Origin: Thermodesulfomicrobium sp. WS | Lineage (GTDB): Bacteria > Desulfobacterota > Desulfovibrionia > Desulfovibrionales > Desulfomicrobiaceae | Length of the DNA: 64,000 bases | Direction: 5' to 3' | Assembly: GCF_027925145.1 (NCBI RefSeq) | Contig: NZ_AP027130.1 | Span: 558,001-622,000 of the forward strand | Shown: positions 49,627-57,067 of the stretch, in pieces | How the letters are laid out: the number at the start of each line of letters is the position of its first letter | How positions within the stretch are numbered: the first letter of the stretch is position 1 | Position numbers and translations under genes: made by a program | Notes under the pieces: model-generated | The model's database searches: none | Told to the model about the DNA's origin: nothing | What the model saw: the letters and a program-made list of their open reading frames with translations, nothing else

Positions 49627-50784
49627 CTATCGGGCCAGCACAAAGCGGCCGTCTTTGACCTCCACCATCACCATGGAATCCACGCCCAGGCCGTTATGGT
49701 CTTCGGGCGACAGGTTGTAGACGCCGGAAATGCCCACATAGCCTTTGGTGCTCTCGATGGCGCTGCGCAGTGCCTCGGGCTCTGTCCCCACCCGCTCCAT
49801 GGCCTTGACGATGAGCATGATGGCGTCCCAGGCGTAGCCGGAATGGGTGTTGATGGGAAACTGCTTGGCGTATCCGCGCTCGGTGTAGCGGCGCACGAAC
49901 TCCTGGATCACGGGTTTTTGCGGGTCCGAGTCCGGGAGTTCGTCCACCACCAAGAGCTTGGTGGCCGGCATGCGCGTGCCTTCGCTCGCCGGCCCGGCGA
50001 GCTCGATGTATTTGGGATCCGGCAGACCGTGGCTTTGGAACAGCGGGATAGTCATCCCCAATTGCTGGCGGTTCTTGGCCACGATGGCCCCGGCCGGGCC
50101 GATGGTCCAGACCACGAGGGCCTGGGGGTTGGCGTTCTTGATGGAGGTCAGCTGCGCGGTCACGTCCGTATCCCGGGCGCCAAAGGCCTCCTTGGCCACG
50201 AACTCGATGCCAAAGCGCGGGGCCAGGGTCTCCATCCAGCGCAGTCCGTCCTTGCCAAAGCCGTCATCGGCCGTGAGCAAGGCCACCCGCGTGAGGCCTT
50301 TGTCCTTGAGGTAGGTAAAGAGCCGCTCCACGGCCGTGGACGAGCGCTGCGGCGACTTGAACACCCAATGGGCCGGACCGAACTTCTCGCCGTCCATGAT
50401 CACCGGGTCCCCGCCCACGGTCATGACAATGGGGGTACGCCCGGTGTGCACGATCTTCTTCACGTTCATCCCGGTGTCCGTGAGGGTGGGCCCCACAATG
50501 GCCGCCACTTTGTCCTTGTAGATGAACTTGGTGGCGATGGAGGCCGCCTTGGCTGGATCGCCTTCGGTATCGGCAATGACGAGCTCCACCGGCTTGCCGT
50601 TGACACCGCCTGCGGCATTGATGGCATCCACCACCATCTCGGCCACCAGCTTGGTGGGCGTGCCGATGAAGGCCGCCCGGCCGGAAAGGTCGAAAAAGGC
50701 GCCGATCTTGATGGCATCCTCCGCAAAGGCCGGACCTATCCCCAGACACAAAAACACCAACAAACACGCCACTCTCCTTGCCAT
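49627..50784 (-). CDS. livK: Branched-chain-type ABC transporter substrate-binding protein
   Basis: A 385-residue periplasmic binding protein with a signal peptide (VACLLVFLCLGIGPAFA) and the LivJ/K type I fold start (IKIGAFFDLSGRAAFIG). The later region has GVVGPTLTDTG-like IVGPTLTDTGMN and SPQRSSTAVERL. It follows paaK by 44 bases at the end of the livHMGF-paaK-livK operon. Such proteins bind branched-chain or aromatic amino acids, or carboxylates. The neighbouring aryl-CoA ligase points to an aromatic ligand, which is inference. Confidence 0.9.
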   Translation of the reverse strand: MARRVACLLVFLCLGIGPAFAEDAIKIGAFFDLSGRAAFIGTPTKLVAEMVVDAINAAGGVNGKPVELVIADTEGDPAKAASIATKFIYKDKVAAIVGPTLTDTGMNVKKIVHTGRTPIVMTVGGDPVIMDGEKFGPAHWVFKSPQRSSTAVERLFTYLKDKGLTRVALLTADDGFGKDGLRWMETLAPRFGIEFVAKEAFGARDTDVTAQLTSIKNANPQALVVWTIGPAGAIVAKNRQQLGMTIPLFQSHGLPDPKYIELAGPASEGTRMPATKLLVVDELPDSDPQKPVIQEFVRRYTERGYAKQFPINTHSGYAWDAIMLIVKAMERVGTEPEALRSAIESTKGYVGISGVYNLSPEDHNGLGVDSMVMVEVKDGRFVLAR

Positions 50785-50828
50785 ATCTCCTCCTCGTGGT
50801 TGGGCGGACGCGCGTCTTCCGCGGGCCG

Positions 50829-52913
50829 CTAAACGATCTCGTCCTGGATGCGTGTATCGAAAATGCGCTTACTCTTGCGCTCGGAGCGCGGCAGCAGGCC
50901 ATAGTCCACCACTTCCGCCCACACCGAGACCAAAAGCTGTTTCTTCACCTGGTGTTCCAGTTCCTTGGCCAAGTCGATGGAGCGCTCGGCCGGCACCCCT
51001 TCCCCCCGTTCCACCACCAGGCGCATATGGTCGCGGCCGGCATCGTCGCGGGTGAGGTGGATCTGGTATTCGGAGCCGAGGCCCGGCACCGCGGAAATGA
51101 TGGCGTCCACGGAACTGGGGTAGATGTTCACCCCGCGGAACTTGATGGTGTCGTCGGTGCGGCCCTTGATGCGCGAGTGCCGCGGCAGGATCGACCCGCA
51201 GGTGCACGCTCCGGGGATGATACGGGTGATGTCGCGGGTGCGGTAGCGGATGAGGGGCGCGCCTTCCTTGCTCAAGGTGGTGATGACCATCTCCCCCCAT
51301 TCGCCATCCGGCAGGGGTTGCAGGGTTTCGGGATCGAGGATTTCCAGAATGTAGTAGTCGGCCCAGTAGTGGATGCAGTCGTGGTGCGGGCATTCGATGC
51401 CCATGCCGGGGCCGTAGAGTTCCGTGAGCCCAGTGATGTCAAAGAGCTCGGCCCCGCCGAAGAGTTCGCTGATCTTGGCGCGCATGGAGCGGCTGGAGCG
51501 CTCGGATCCGTAAATGATCTTGCGCACGGCGATCTTGTCCGCAACGCCGCGGCGGTGGATCTCCTCGGCCATGAGCAAGGCCATGGACGCGGTGGAGCAA
51601 AAAACCGTGGACTGGAAGTCCAGCAAAAACTGGATCTGCATGTCGATATTGCCCGGCCCCACGGGCACGGCCAAGGCCCCGAGTTTTTCGCACCCCAGTT
51701 GGAAGCCCATGCCCGCGGTCCAGACCCCGTAGCCCACGGCGATCTGCACCCGGTCCAGGGGCGTGACCCCGGCCATCTGGTAGCAGCGGGCAAAGAGGTG
51801 GATCCAATCGTCCAGGTCTTTTTGCGTGTAGCACAGCACCTTGCGTTTGCCGGTGGTGCCGGAGCTGGCGTGGATGCGCACCAGCTGCTCAAAGGGCACG
51901 GCGCGCAAGGGGAAGGGATAGCCGTCGCGCAAATCCTCGGCGGTGGTCAACGGCAAACGGCGCAAATCCGCCAGGCTGTGGATGTCTTCCGGACGGATCC
52001 CTGCGGCATCGAGTTTTTCCCGGTAGGCGCTGCAACCTTCATAGGCGTGGCGCACCGTCCATTGCAGCCCCCGCAGCTGATGTGCCGCAAGTTCTTCGGG
52101 GCTCTGAAACGAAGGCATGAAGTCGCTCTGCATGGGTGGTTTCTCCAGACGGATGTTGGTGAGTCCTGCAGCGCCCAGACGGCTGGCCGCAGGGTTGTGA
52201 TCGCTGGCCGCGCCGAGGAAAGCCTGGCGCAAGGCCGGGTCCACGAGCAGGCGGCGGCTTTCGCCGTGCTCCACCACCCGCCCCCCGGCCACGAGGTAGG
52301 CGCGCGTGGATGCCGCAAGCGCCCGGGCGGCATTTTGCTCCACCAGCAAAATGGCCGTGCCGGAACGCGAAAGCGCGTGGATGATGGCAAAAATCTCGTC
52401 AGTCACCTTGGGCGCAAGACCCAGGCTCGGCTCATCGAGCAGGAGCAGCCGCGGCCGGGCCATGAGGGCGCGGCCCATGGCCAGCATCTGCTGCTCGCCC
52501 CCGGACAGGGTGCCGGCCGCCTGCCGGCGGCGCTCGGCCAGACGCGGAAAGCGCGCAAAGACCTCCTCCATGCGCCGCGCCTCTTCCTCACGGGAGAGAC
52601 GCAGCACGAGGCTCCCCAGGCGCAGGTTTTCCTCCACGCTCAGATGGGCAAACACCTCCCGGCCTTCAGGAGAAAGGGCCAGGCCCAAACGGACCATGGC
52701 GGCCGGCGAGGCCCCCAACACCTCGCGGCCATCCACCCGCACGCTGCCGCCGCTTGCCCGCACCAACCCCATGATGGCGCGCAGGGTGGTGGTCTTGCCC
52801 GCGCCATTGGCGCCCACCAAGGCCACGGTCTCTGCGGCGCCCACGGAGAAATCCATGCCGCGAACCGCCTCGGCGGTGCCAAAATGTACGCTCAGACCGC
52901 GAACTTCCAGCAT
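50829..52913 (-). CDS. livF-paaK: LivF ABC ATPase in frame with PaaK aryl-acid CoA ligase
   Basis: One open frame of 694 residues. Residues 1-235 are LivF: VALVGANGAGKTTTLRA P-loop near 35, LSGGEQQMLAMGRAL signature near 140, LLLLDEPSLGLAP Walker B. Residues 236-260 are a linker without stop. Residues 261-694 are phenylacetate-CoA ligase: HASSGTTGKRKVL near 345, then GSERSSRSMRAKI, RYRTRDITRI and KFRGVNIYP. PaaK can also start alone at 52133 after a GGAG. So the pair may be made as a fusion, as two proteins, or both. Catalytic residues of both halves look intact. Confidence 0.85.
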   Translation of the reverse strand: MLEVRGLSVHFGTAEAVRGMDFSVGAAETVALVGANGAGKTTTLRAIMGLVRASGGSVRVDGREVLGASPAAMVRLGLALSPEGREVFAHLSVEENLRLGSLVLRLSREEEARRMEEVFARFPRLAERRRQAAGTLSGGEQQMLAMGRALMARPRLLLLDEPSLGLAPKVTDEIFAIIHALSRSGTAILLVEQNAARALAASTRAYLVAGGRVVEHGESRRLLVDPALRQAFLGAASDHNPAASRLGAAGLTNIRLEKPPMQSDFMPSFQSPEELAAHQLRGLQWTVRHAYEGCSAYREKLDAAGIRPEDIHSLADLRRLPLTTAEDLRDGYPFPLRAVPFEQLVRIHASSGTTGKRKVLCYTQKDLDDWIHLFARCYQMAGVTPLDRVQIAVGYGVWTAGMGFQLGCEKLGALAVPVGPGNIDMQIQFLLDFQSTVFCSTASMALLMAEEIHRRGVADKIAVRKIIYGSERSSRSMRAKISELFGGAELFDITGLTELYGPGMGIECPHHDCIHYWADYYILEILDPETLQPLPDGEWGEMVITTLSKEGAPLIRYRTRDITRIIPGACTCGSILPRHSRIKGRTDDTIKFRGVNIYPSSVDAIISAVPGLGSEYQIHLTRDDAGRDHMRLVVERGEGVPAERSIDLAKELEHQVKKQLLVSVWAEVVDYGLLPRSERKSKRIFDTRIQDEIV

Positions 52914-53677
52914 CAGGCCACCACCTCCATCTGGCCGAGGTACGCCTCCAGCACCAAGGGATTGCGCTGCACTTGCGCCGGCGTCCCCACCGCGATGCGC
53001 CGGCCCCCGTCCAAGACCACCACCTGATCCGCCAGGCGCATGACCATGTCCATGTCGTGCTCCACCAGGAGCACCGTGCGGCCGGCCCGCCGCAGACGCA
53101 CCAGTTCCGCTTCCACGGTCTCGGTCTCCGCGCGGTTGAGCCCGGCCACCGGCTCGTCGAGCACCAGCACGAGGGGATCGGCCACCAGGGCGCGGGCAAG
53201 CTCCAGCCGCTTTTTGTCTCCGTAGGAGAGCACCCCGGCGGGCCACCGCGCCTTGGCGGCCAAACCCAAACGGTCCAAGGCCTCCAGGGCGGCCAGACGG
53301 CAGGCGCGCTCGGCATGGCGGGCCGCCGGCAGGCGGAGGATTGCCGCGGTGAGCGAAAAGGGCGTGCGCGCCACCAGCCCGGCCAGGACATTGGCGAGCA
53401 CCGTCTCGTGCGGGGCAAGGCGCAGGTTCTGAAAGGTTCGGGCAAGCCCCAGACGGACGATGGCGTGGGTGGGGAGCATGGTGAGTTCGTGCTCCCCCAG
53501 ACGGATGGAGCCGGCATCCACCCGGCGCACGCCAAAGAGACAATCGAGCAAGGTGCTTTTGCCGGCACCGTTAGGCCCGATGAGGGCGGTAATGCTCCCA
53601 GGAGTCACGGCAAAGCCCACGCCATCCAAGGCAGTGAGACCGCCGAAGCGCTTGGTCACCCCCTCAAGCCGCAGCAT
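52913..53677 (-). CDS. livG: LivG ABC transporter ATPase
   Basis: A 254-residue ATPase with the P-loop LIGPNGAGKSTLLDC near 37, the signature LSYGDKKRLELARAL near 150 and Walker B LVLVLDEPVAGL. The glutamine is D-loop like. LivG and LivF form the ATPase pair. I took ATG at 53677 with GAGG upstream; a GTG seven codons earlier is possible. The end overlaps the LivF ATG by one base and the start overlaps livM. Confidence 0.93.
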   Translation of the reverse strand: MLRLEGVTKRFGGLTALDGVGFAVTPGSITALIGPNGAGKSTLLDCLFGVRRVDAGSIRLGEHELTMLPTHAIVRLGLARTFQNLRLAPHETVLANVLAGLVARTPFSLTAAILRLPAARHAERACRLAALEALDRLGLAAKARWPAGVLSYGDKKRLELARALVADPLVLVLDEPVAGLNRAETETVEAELVRLRRAGRTVLLVEHDMDMVMRLADQVVVLDGGRRIAVGTPAQVQRNPLVLEAYLGQMEVVA

Positions 53678-54674
53678 CGCTTCTGCCTCGCTGCGCACGC
53701 CACCAGGCCAGGGCGACAGCCTGGCGGATGCCCCGGATCATCCCCTGCGGGGCCACCAGTAAAATGGCCACCAAGATGCCGCCATGGACGAACTCCTTGT
53801 AGGTTTCCGCCAGCTCGGAAAACTCCGGCAAGAGCACGATCACCGCAGCCCCCAGCACCGATCCCCACACCGAGCCCATGCCGCCCAAGACCACCATGAT
53901 GGCCAAATCCGTGGACACGAAGATGCCAAAGGAATCCGGGCTCACGAACCCGTAGGTATGGGCGAAAAGCGAGCCCGCCACCGCAGCGAGCACCGCCGAC
54001 AAAGTCCATAAAAAGACCTTGGCGCGCGCCACCGGCACCCCCAGGCAGGCGGCGCAGACCTCGTCGGCCGCAAGCACCATGAGACCTCGGCCAGGCAGGC
54101 TCCGCACCAAATTGAGTCCTCCAAACATGACCACCAGCACCACGAGCCAGAGAACCACATGGAGCCGCACCGGGTCGTCCACGGCCCACTGCGCCACGGT
54201 CAAGGGTGGAATCCCTGCCAAGCCGCTGGGGCCGCCGGTCCACCGGTCCTCCTGCAAGAGCACGTGATGGACCACCACGTTGCAGGCCAAGGTGGCCATG
54301 GCCAAGGCATGGCCGGAGAGGCGCAAAAGCGGGACTCCTACCGCCAGGGAAAGCCCGGCCGCGGCCGCCACCGCCACCGCCAGGGCCAGCCACGGCGACC
54401 AGCCGGCATGCACGGTGAGGATGCCCGAGGTGTACGCCCCCACGGCCATGAAGGCCGCGTGCCCCAAGGAAATCTGGCCGGTACATCCCATAAACAGATT
54501 GAGCCCCAACACCGCGATACTCATCAGGGCGATGCGGTTGGTCAGCCCCATGGTGTAGGGATTGTCCGTGTACCACGGAAAAAGCAGCACCGCGCCGGCA
54601 GCCGCAAGCACCCCCAACCCCAGCCGATGGGACCAAAAAAAATGCAGCCACCGGGCCCGCGTCAGGCCGTCCAC
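53664..54674 (-). CDS. livM: LivM ABC transporter permease
   Basis: A 336-residue permease with eight or so membrane helices and the LivM pattern GQISLGHAAFMAVGAYTSG near 80 and LAIMVVLGGMGSVWGSVLGA near 260. GTG at 54674 has AGGAGG five bases upstream and is chosen over an earlier GTG at 54737 that has no ribosome site and overlaps livH. LivH and LivM form the transmembrane pore. Confidence 0.9.
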   Translation of the reverse strand: MDGLTRARWLHFFWSHRLGLGVLAAAGAVLLFPWYTDNPYTMGLTNRIALMSIAVLGLNLFMGCTGQISLGHAAFMAVGAYTSGILTVHAGWSPWLALAVAVAAAAGLSLAVGVPLLRLSGHALAMATLACNVVVHHVLLQEDRWTGGPSGLAGIPPLTVAQWAVDDPVRLHVVLWLVVLVVMFGGLNLVRSLPGRGLMVLAADEVCAACLGVPVARAKVFLWTLSAVLAAVAGSLFAHTYGFVSPDSFGIFVSTDLAIMVVLGGMGSVWGSVLGAAVIVLLPEFSELAETYKEFVHGGILVAILLVAPQGMIRGIRQAVALAWWRAQRGRSDAAA

Positions 54675-54744
54675 AAAAACCTCCTGCACATGCCGCCCGG
54701 GAGATACGGCACCCGCAAATCCATAATCGATTGCCACGCCGTTG

Positions 54745-55599
54745 TCATTGGCGCACGATCCCGCTCGGCCGCCAGCAGAGCACCAGCACCAGCACCACAA
54801 ACGCCAAGGCATCCTTGTAGGCGCTGGAGACGTACGCCGCGGCCAGGGATTCCACCAACCCGAGCAGCACGCCTCCTGCCACCGCTCCCGGAAAGGAGCC
54901 AAAGCCACCCAAGATGGCGGCGGCAAAGCCCTTGAGCCCCAAGAGGACGCCCACATCGGCGCTTAAGGTGGTCACCGGAGTCACCAAGGCCCCGGCAAGC
55001 CCTCCGCACGCCCCGGCCACGGCAAAGGCCGCCATGCGCACCCGTCCAGCGGGGATCCCCACCACCGCCGCGGCCGTCGGGTTGGAGGCCACGGCGCGCA
55101 TGGCAAGCCCCAGATTCGTGCCCCGGAAAAACCACACGAGGGCGCCGATGGCGGCCACGGTCAGGGCCATCATCCACAAGGTTTGCGGCAGGACCATGGC
55201 CCCCCACAGACGCACGGGCACGTCTTCGGTAATGGGCGGGACCGCCATGCGGTTTTTGCCCCAGACCATCTGGATGGCGCCCCGGAGCACGATGGAGATC
55301 CCCACCGTCAGAAAGACGAGCACCAAAGGGTGGTTGGTGCGCGCAGGCCGAAGTCCCAGGCGCTCCACGAACATGGCCACCAAAGCCGTTCCCACCACTG
55401 CGGCCAGGAGCCCCACCGGTACCGGCAGCCCTGCCAGGACAGAGGCCGAATACAGCAACATCCCGCCCAGGGTCACCAGGTCCACCTGGACGAAATTGAC
55501 GATGCCCATGGCCCCGTGCACTACACCGAACCCGAGGGCAATGAGGGCGTAGATGGCGCCATTGCCTAGCCCCGCCCATACGAATTGCATGAAATCCAT
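54745..55599 (-). CDS. livH: LivH ABC transporter permease
   Basis: A 284-residue permease with GNGAIYALIALGFGVVHGA near 12-30, MGIVNFVQVDLVTLGG-like start, and GLKGFAAAILGGFGSFPGAVAGG near 215. It is the first gene of the leftward livH-livM-livG-livF(paaK)-livK operon. GGGAGAG precedes the ATG. No promoter is obvious in 55600-55680. Confidence 0.92.
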   Translation of the reverse strand: MDFMQFVWAGLGNGAIYALIALGFGVVHGAMGIVNFVQVDLVTLGGMLLYSASVLAGLPVPVGLLAAVVGTALVAMFVERLGLRPARTNHPLVLVFLTVGISIVLRGAIQMVWGKNRMAVPPITEDVPVRLWGAMVLPQTLWMMALTVAAIGALVWFFRGTNLGLAMRAVASNPTAAAVVGIPAGRVRMAAFAVAGACGGLAGALVTPVTTLSADVGVLLGLKGFAAAILGGFGSFPGAVAGGVLLGLVESLAAAYVSSAYKDALAFVVLVLVLCWRPSGIVRQ

Positions 55600-55680
55600 G
55601 ATACTCTCCCGCGCCTGGGCAGCAGGCGCCCAGCGGGGATACGGGAAAACGCCGCGCTGCTCAAGGCAGATGCACCGAGT

Positions 55681-55782
55681 TGTTACCGGACAATGATCTT
55701 GTCACTCTGGCTGGGACAATAAAAATGTCATCCCATGAAGACACGGGGTGACGTATTCATGAAGGCAAAGGAAGCGCGGCTG
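55681..55782 (+). mobile_element. ISNCY-like insertion sequence remnant C (transposase 5' end)
   Basis: GTTACCGGACAATGATCTTGTCAC...GGCTGGGACAATAAAAATGTCATCCCATGAAGACAC is close to remnant B and to the reverse complement of 56700-56805. It runs into a truncated MKTLGD-type start. 55783-55900 shows no gene I can name. Confidence 0.75.
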
Positions 55783-55900
55783 TATCGGTCTACGGTTTTT
55801 TGGACACGTTTTTTGTTCATCAAGCCGCGACGTTTACGGCCTCTTTCTGGATGGCCCGCACCGCTGCTGGAGTCTTGGAGCCGAGGAAAGTCCTAAAGCA

Positions 55901-55930
55901 ACCCCCCATCCGGCGAACCGGATGGGGGGT
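55901..55930. terminator. Palindrome downstream of tRNA-Asn
   Basis: ACCCCCCATCCGG pairs perfectly with CCGGATGGGGGGT around a GCGAA-type loop; on the minus strand TGCTTTA follows. It lies 30 bases past the tRNA-Asn 3' end on its strand. Confidence 0.7.
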
Positions 55931-55959
55931 ATTACCGCTGTATGCAGCGGATTGCACTC

Positions 55960-56035
55960 TGGCTCCCTGGGACGGACTTGAACCGCCAACCTAGTGGTTA
56001 ACAGCCACCCGCTCTGCCGATTGAGCTACCAGGGA
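55960..56035 (-). tRNA. tRNA-Asn (anticodon GTT)
   Basis: Acceptor TCCCTGG pairs with CCAGGGA, anticodon loop CTGTTAA gives GTT, discriminator G, CCA encoded. Flanked by IS remnants C and D. Confidence 0.94.
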
Positions 56036-56101
56036 GTGCTCGTGGCGAGAGCCCCTCTAGTGGGGCGGGGGGGCAGATGTCAAGCGCCAACTTGCCGCGT
56101 G

Positions 56102-56810
56102 TAAACAGCCAATGAAAATGTCACCTTTTGGGGACGGTTTGGGACAATAAAAATGTCATGGTTTTCCCCAATGGTTGTTGTTCCCCTGCCAAGGCCCCGG
56201 AGTTGTCTTCTGGGGGTTATGGATCGCCCTCGCTATGGGTTGAGGAGGGTGAAAATACCAGCGCCACGAGGATGCTGCCGCAAGGGAGCTCTGCTCCCGT
56301 TCCGGGCCGGAGCTCCGGCAAACCTGGGATTGTGCAGCTGCTCCGCATACGTGCCCAGAAAGTCGTTCGCCGCCTCCACGGTACGGATCCCTGCCAGGCG
56401 AAAAGCAATCACGAGACGGTTCTGCAGCGTCCTCCACAGCCGCTCGATGCGTCCCTTGGCCTGCGGCGACCGGGCAGCCGATGCAGCGCATTCCCAAGGT
56501 CTCCAGCACGCGGCCAAACTGGGTCTGGGGCGCGACGTTGCCTTGGAGCTCCTCTTCGCTTTGCCCTGTCCTTTGTGGACAAGGTCCACGGCTCCCTCCT
56601 CACGGTACCGATTTTTCCGTCGAATCACCTGCCGGCAGCGGGGGCCGAGGACTTCTCCCGCCTGCCGAAGCGTGAACGCTCCGGCTACTGCCTGCAGGGT
56701 CACCAACGCTCGCCGAGCTTCCTCTGCCTTCATGAATACGTCACCTAGTGTCTTCATGGGATGACATTTCTATTGTCCCAGCCAGGGTGACAATAGCATT
56801 GTCCGGGAAC
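56102..56810 (-). mobile_element. ISNCY-like insertion sequence D, both ends present, internally deleted
   Basis: The left end (TGTAAACAGCCAATGAAAATGTCACC, then TTTGGGACAAT) and the right end (GGGATGACATTTCTATTGTCCC, then GTGACAATAGCATTGTCC) are imperfect inverted relatives that share TGTCAC and GGGACAAT blocks. The element is about 0.7 kb, roughly half the size expected. Confidence 0.75.
56233..56757 (-). pseudogene. ISNCY-type transposase with internal deletion
   Basis: The frame is open for 174 residues but joins an N-terminal helix-turn-helix part (TLRQAGEVLGPRCRQVIRR) directly to the C-terminal catalytic part (SPQAKGRIERLWRTLQNRLV, IRTVEAANDFLG). The middle, including most DDE residues, is missing, so it cannot be active. 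Confidence 0.7.
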
Positions 56811-56868
56811 ACCTTCAGGATGGCTCTTGACGGCTTGGGGCTCTGCGCATAAGAGCGGCTTCTCTTCC

Positions 56869-56944
56869 GCCAGGATAGCTCAGTTGGTAGAGCAGCTGAT
56901 TCGTAATCAGCAGGCCGTGGGTTCAAGTCCCATTCCTGGCTCCA
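56869..56944 (+). tRNA. tRNA-Thr (anticodon CGT)
   Basis: Acceptor GCCAGGA pairs with TCCTGGC, anticodon loop TTCGTAA gives CGT, CCA encoded. It follows IS element D by 58 bases. Confidence 0.95.
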
Positions 56945-56955
56945 CCGAATAATCG

Positions 56956-56992
56956 CGCCCCCTGGAGTGCTGCTCCAGGGGGCGTCGTTTTT
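56956..56992 (+). terminator. Terminator of tRNA-Thr
   Basis: CGCCCCCTGGAG pairs perfectly with CTCCAGGGGGCG and is followed by TCGTTTTT. Confidence 0.88.
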
Positions 56993-57067
56993 GTCGTGGC
57001 CTCAAGGCTTTCCAAGCGCGGCCCAACCTCGCGCGGAGGCCGGGCCGCATGCTGACAGCTTGTCTGG

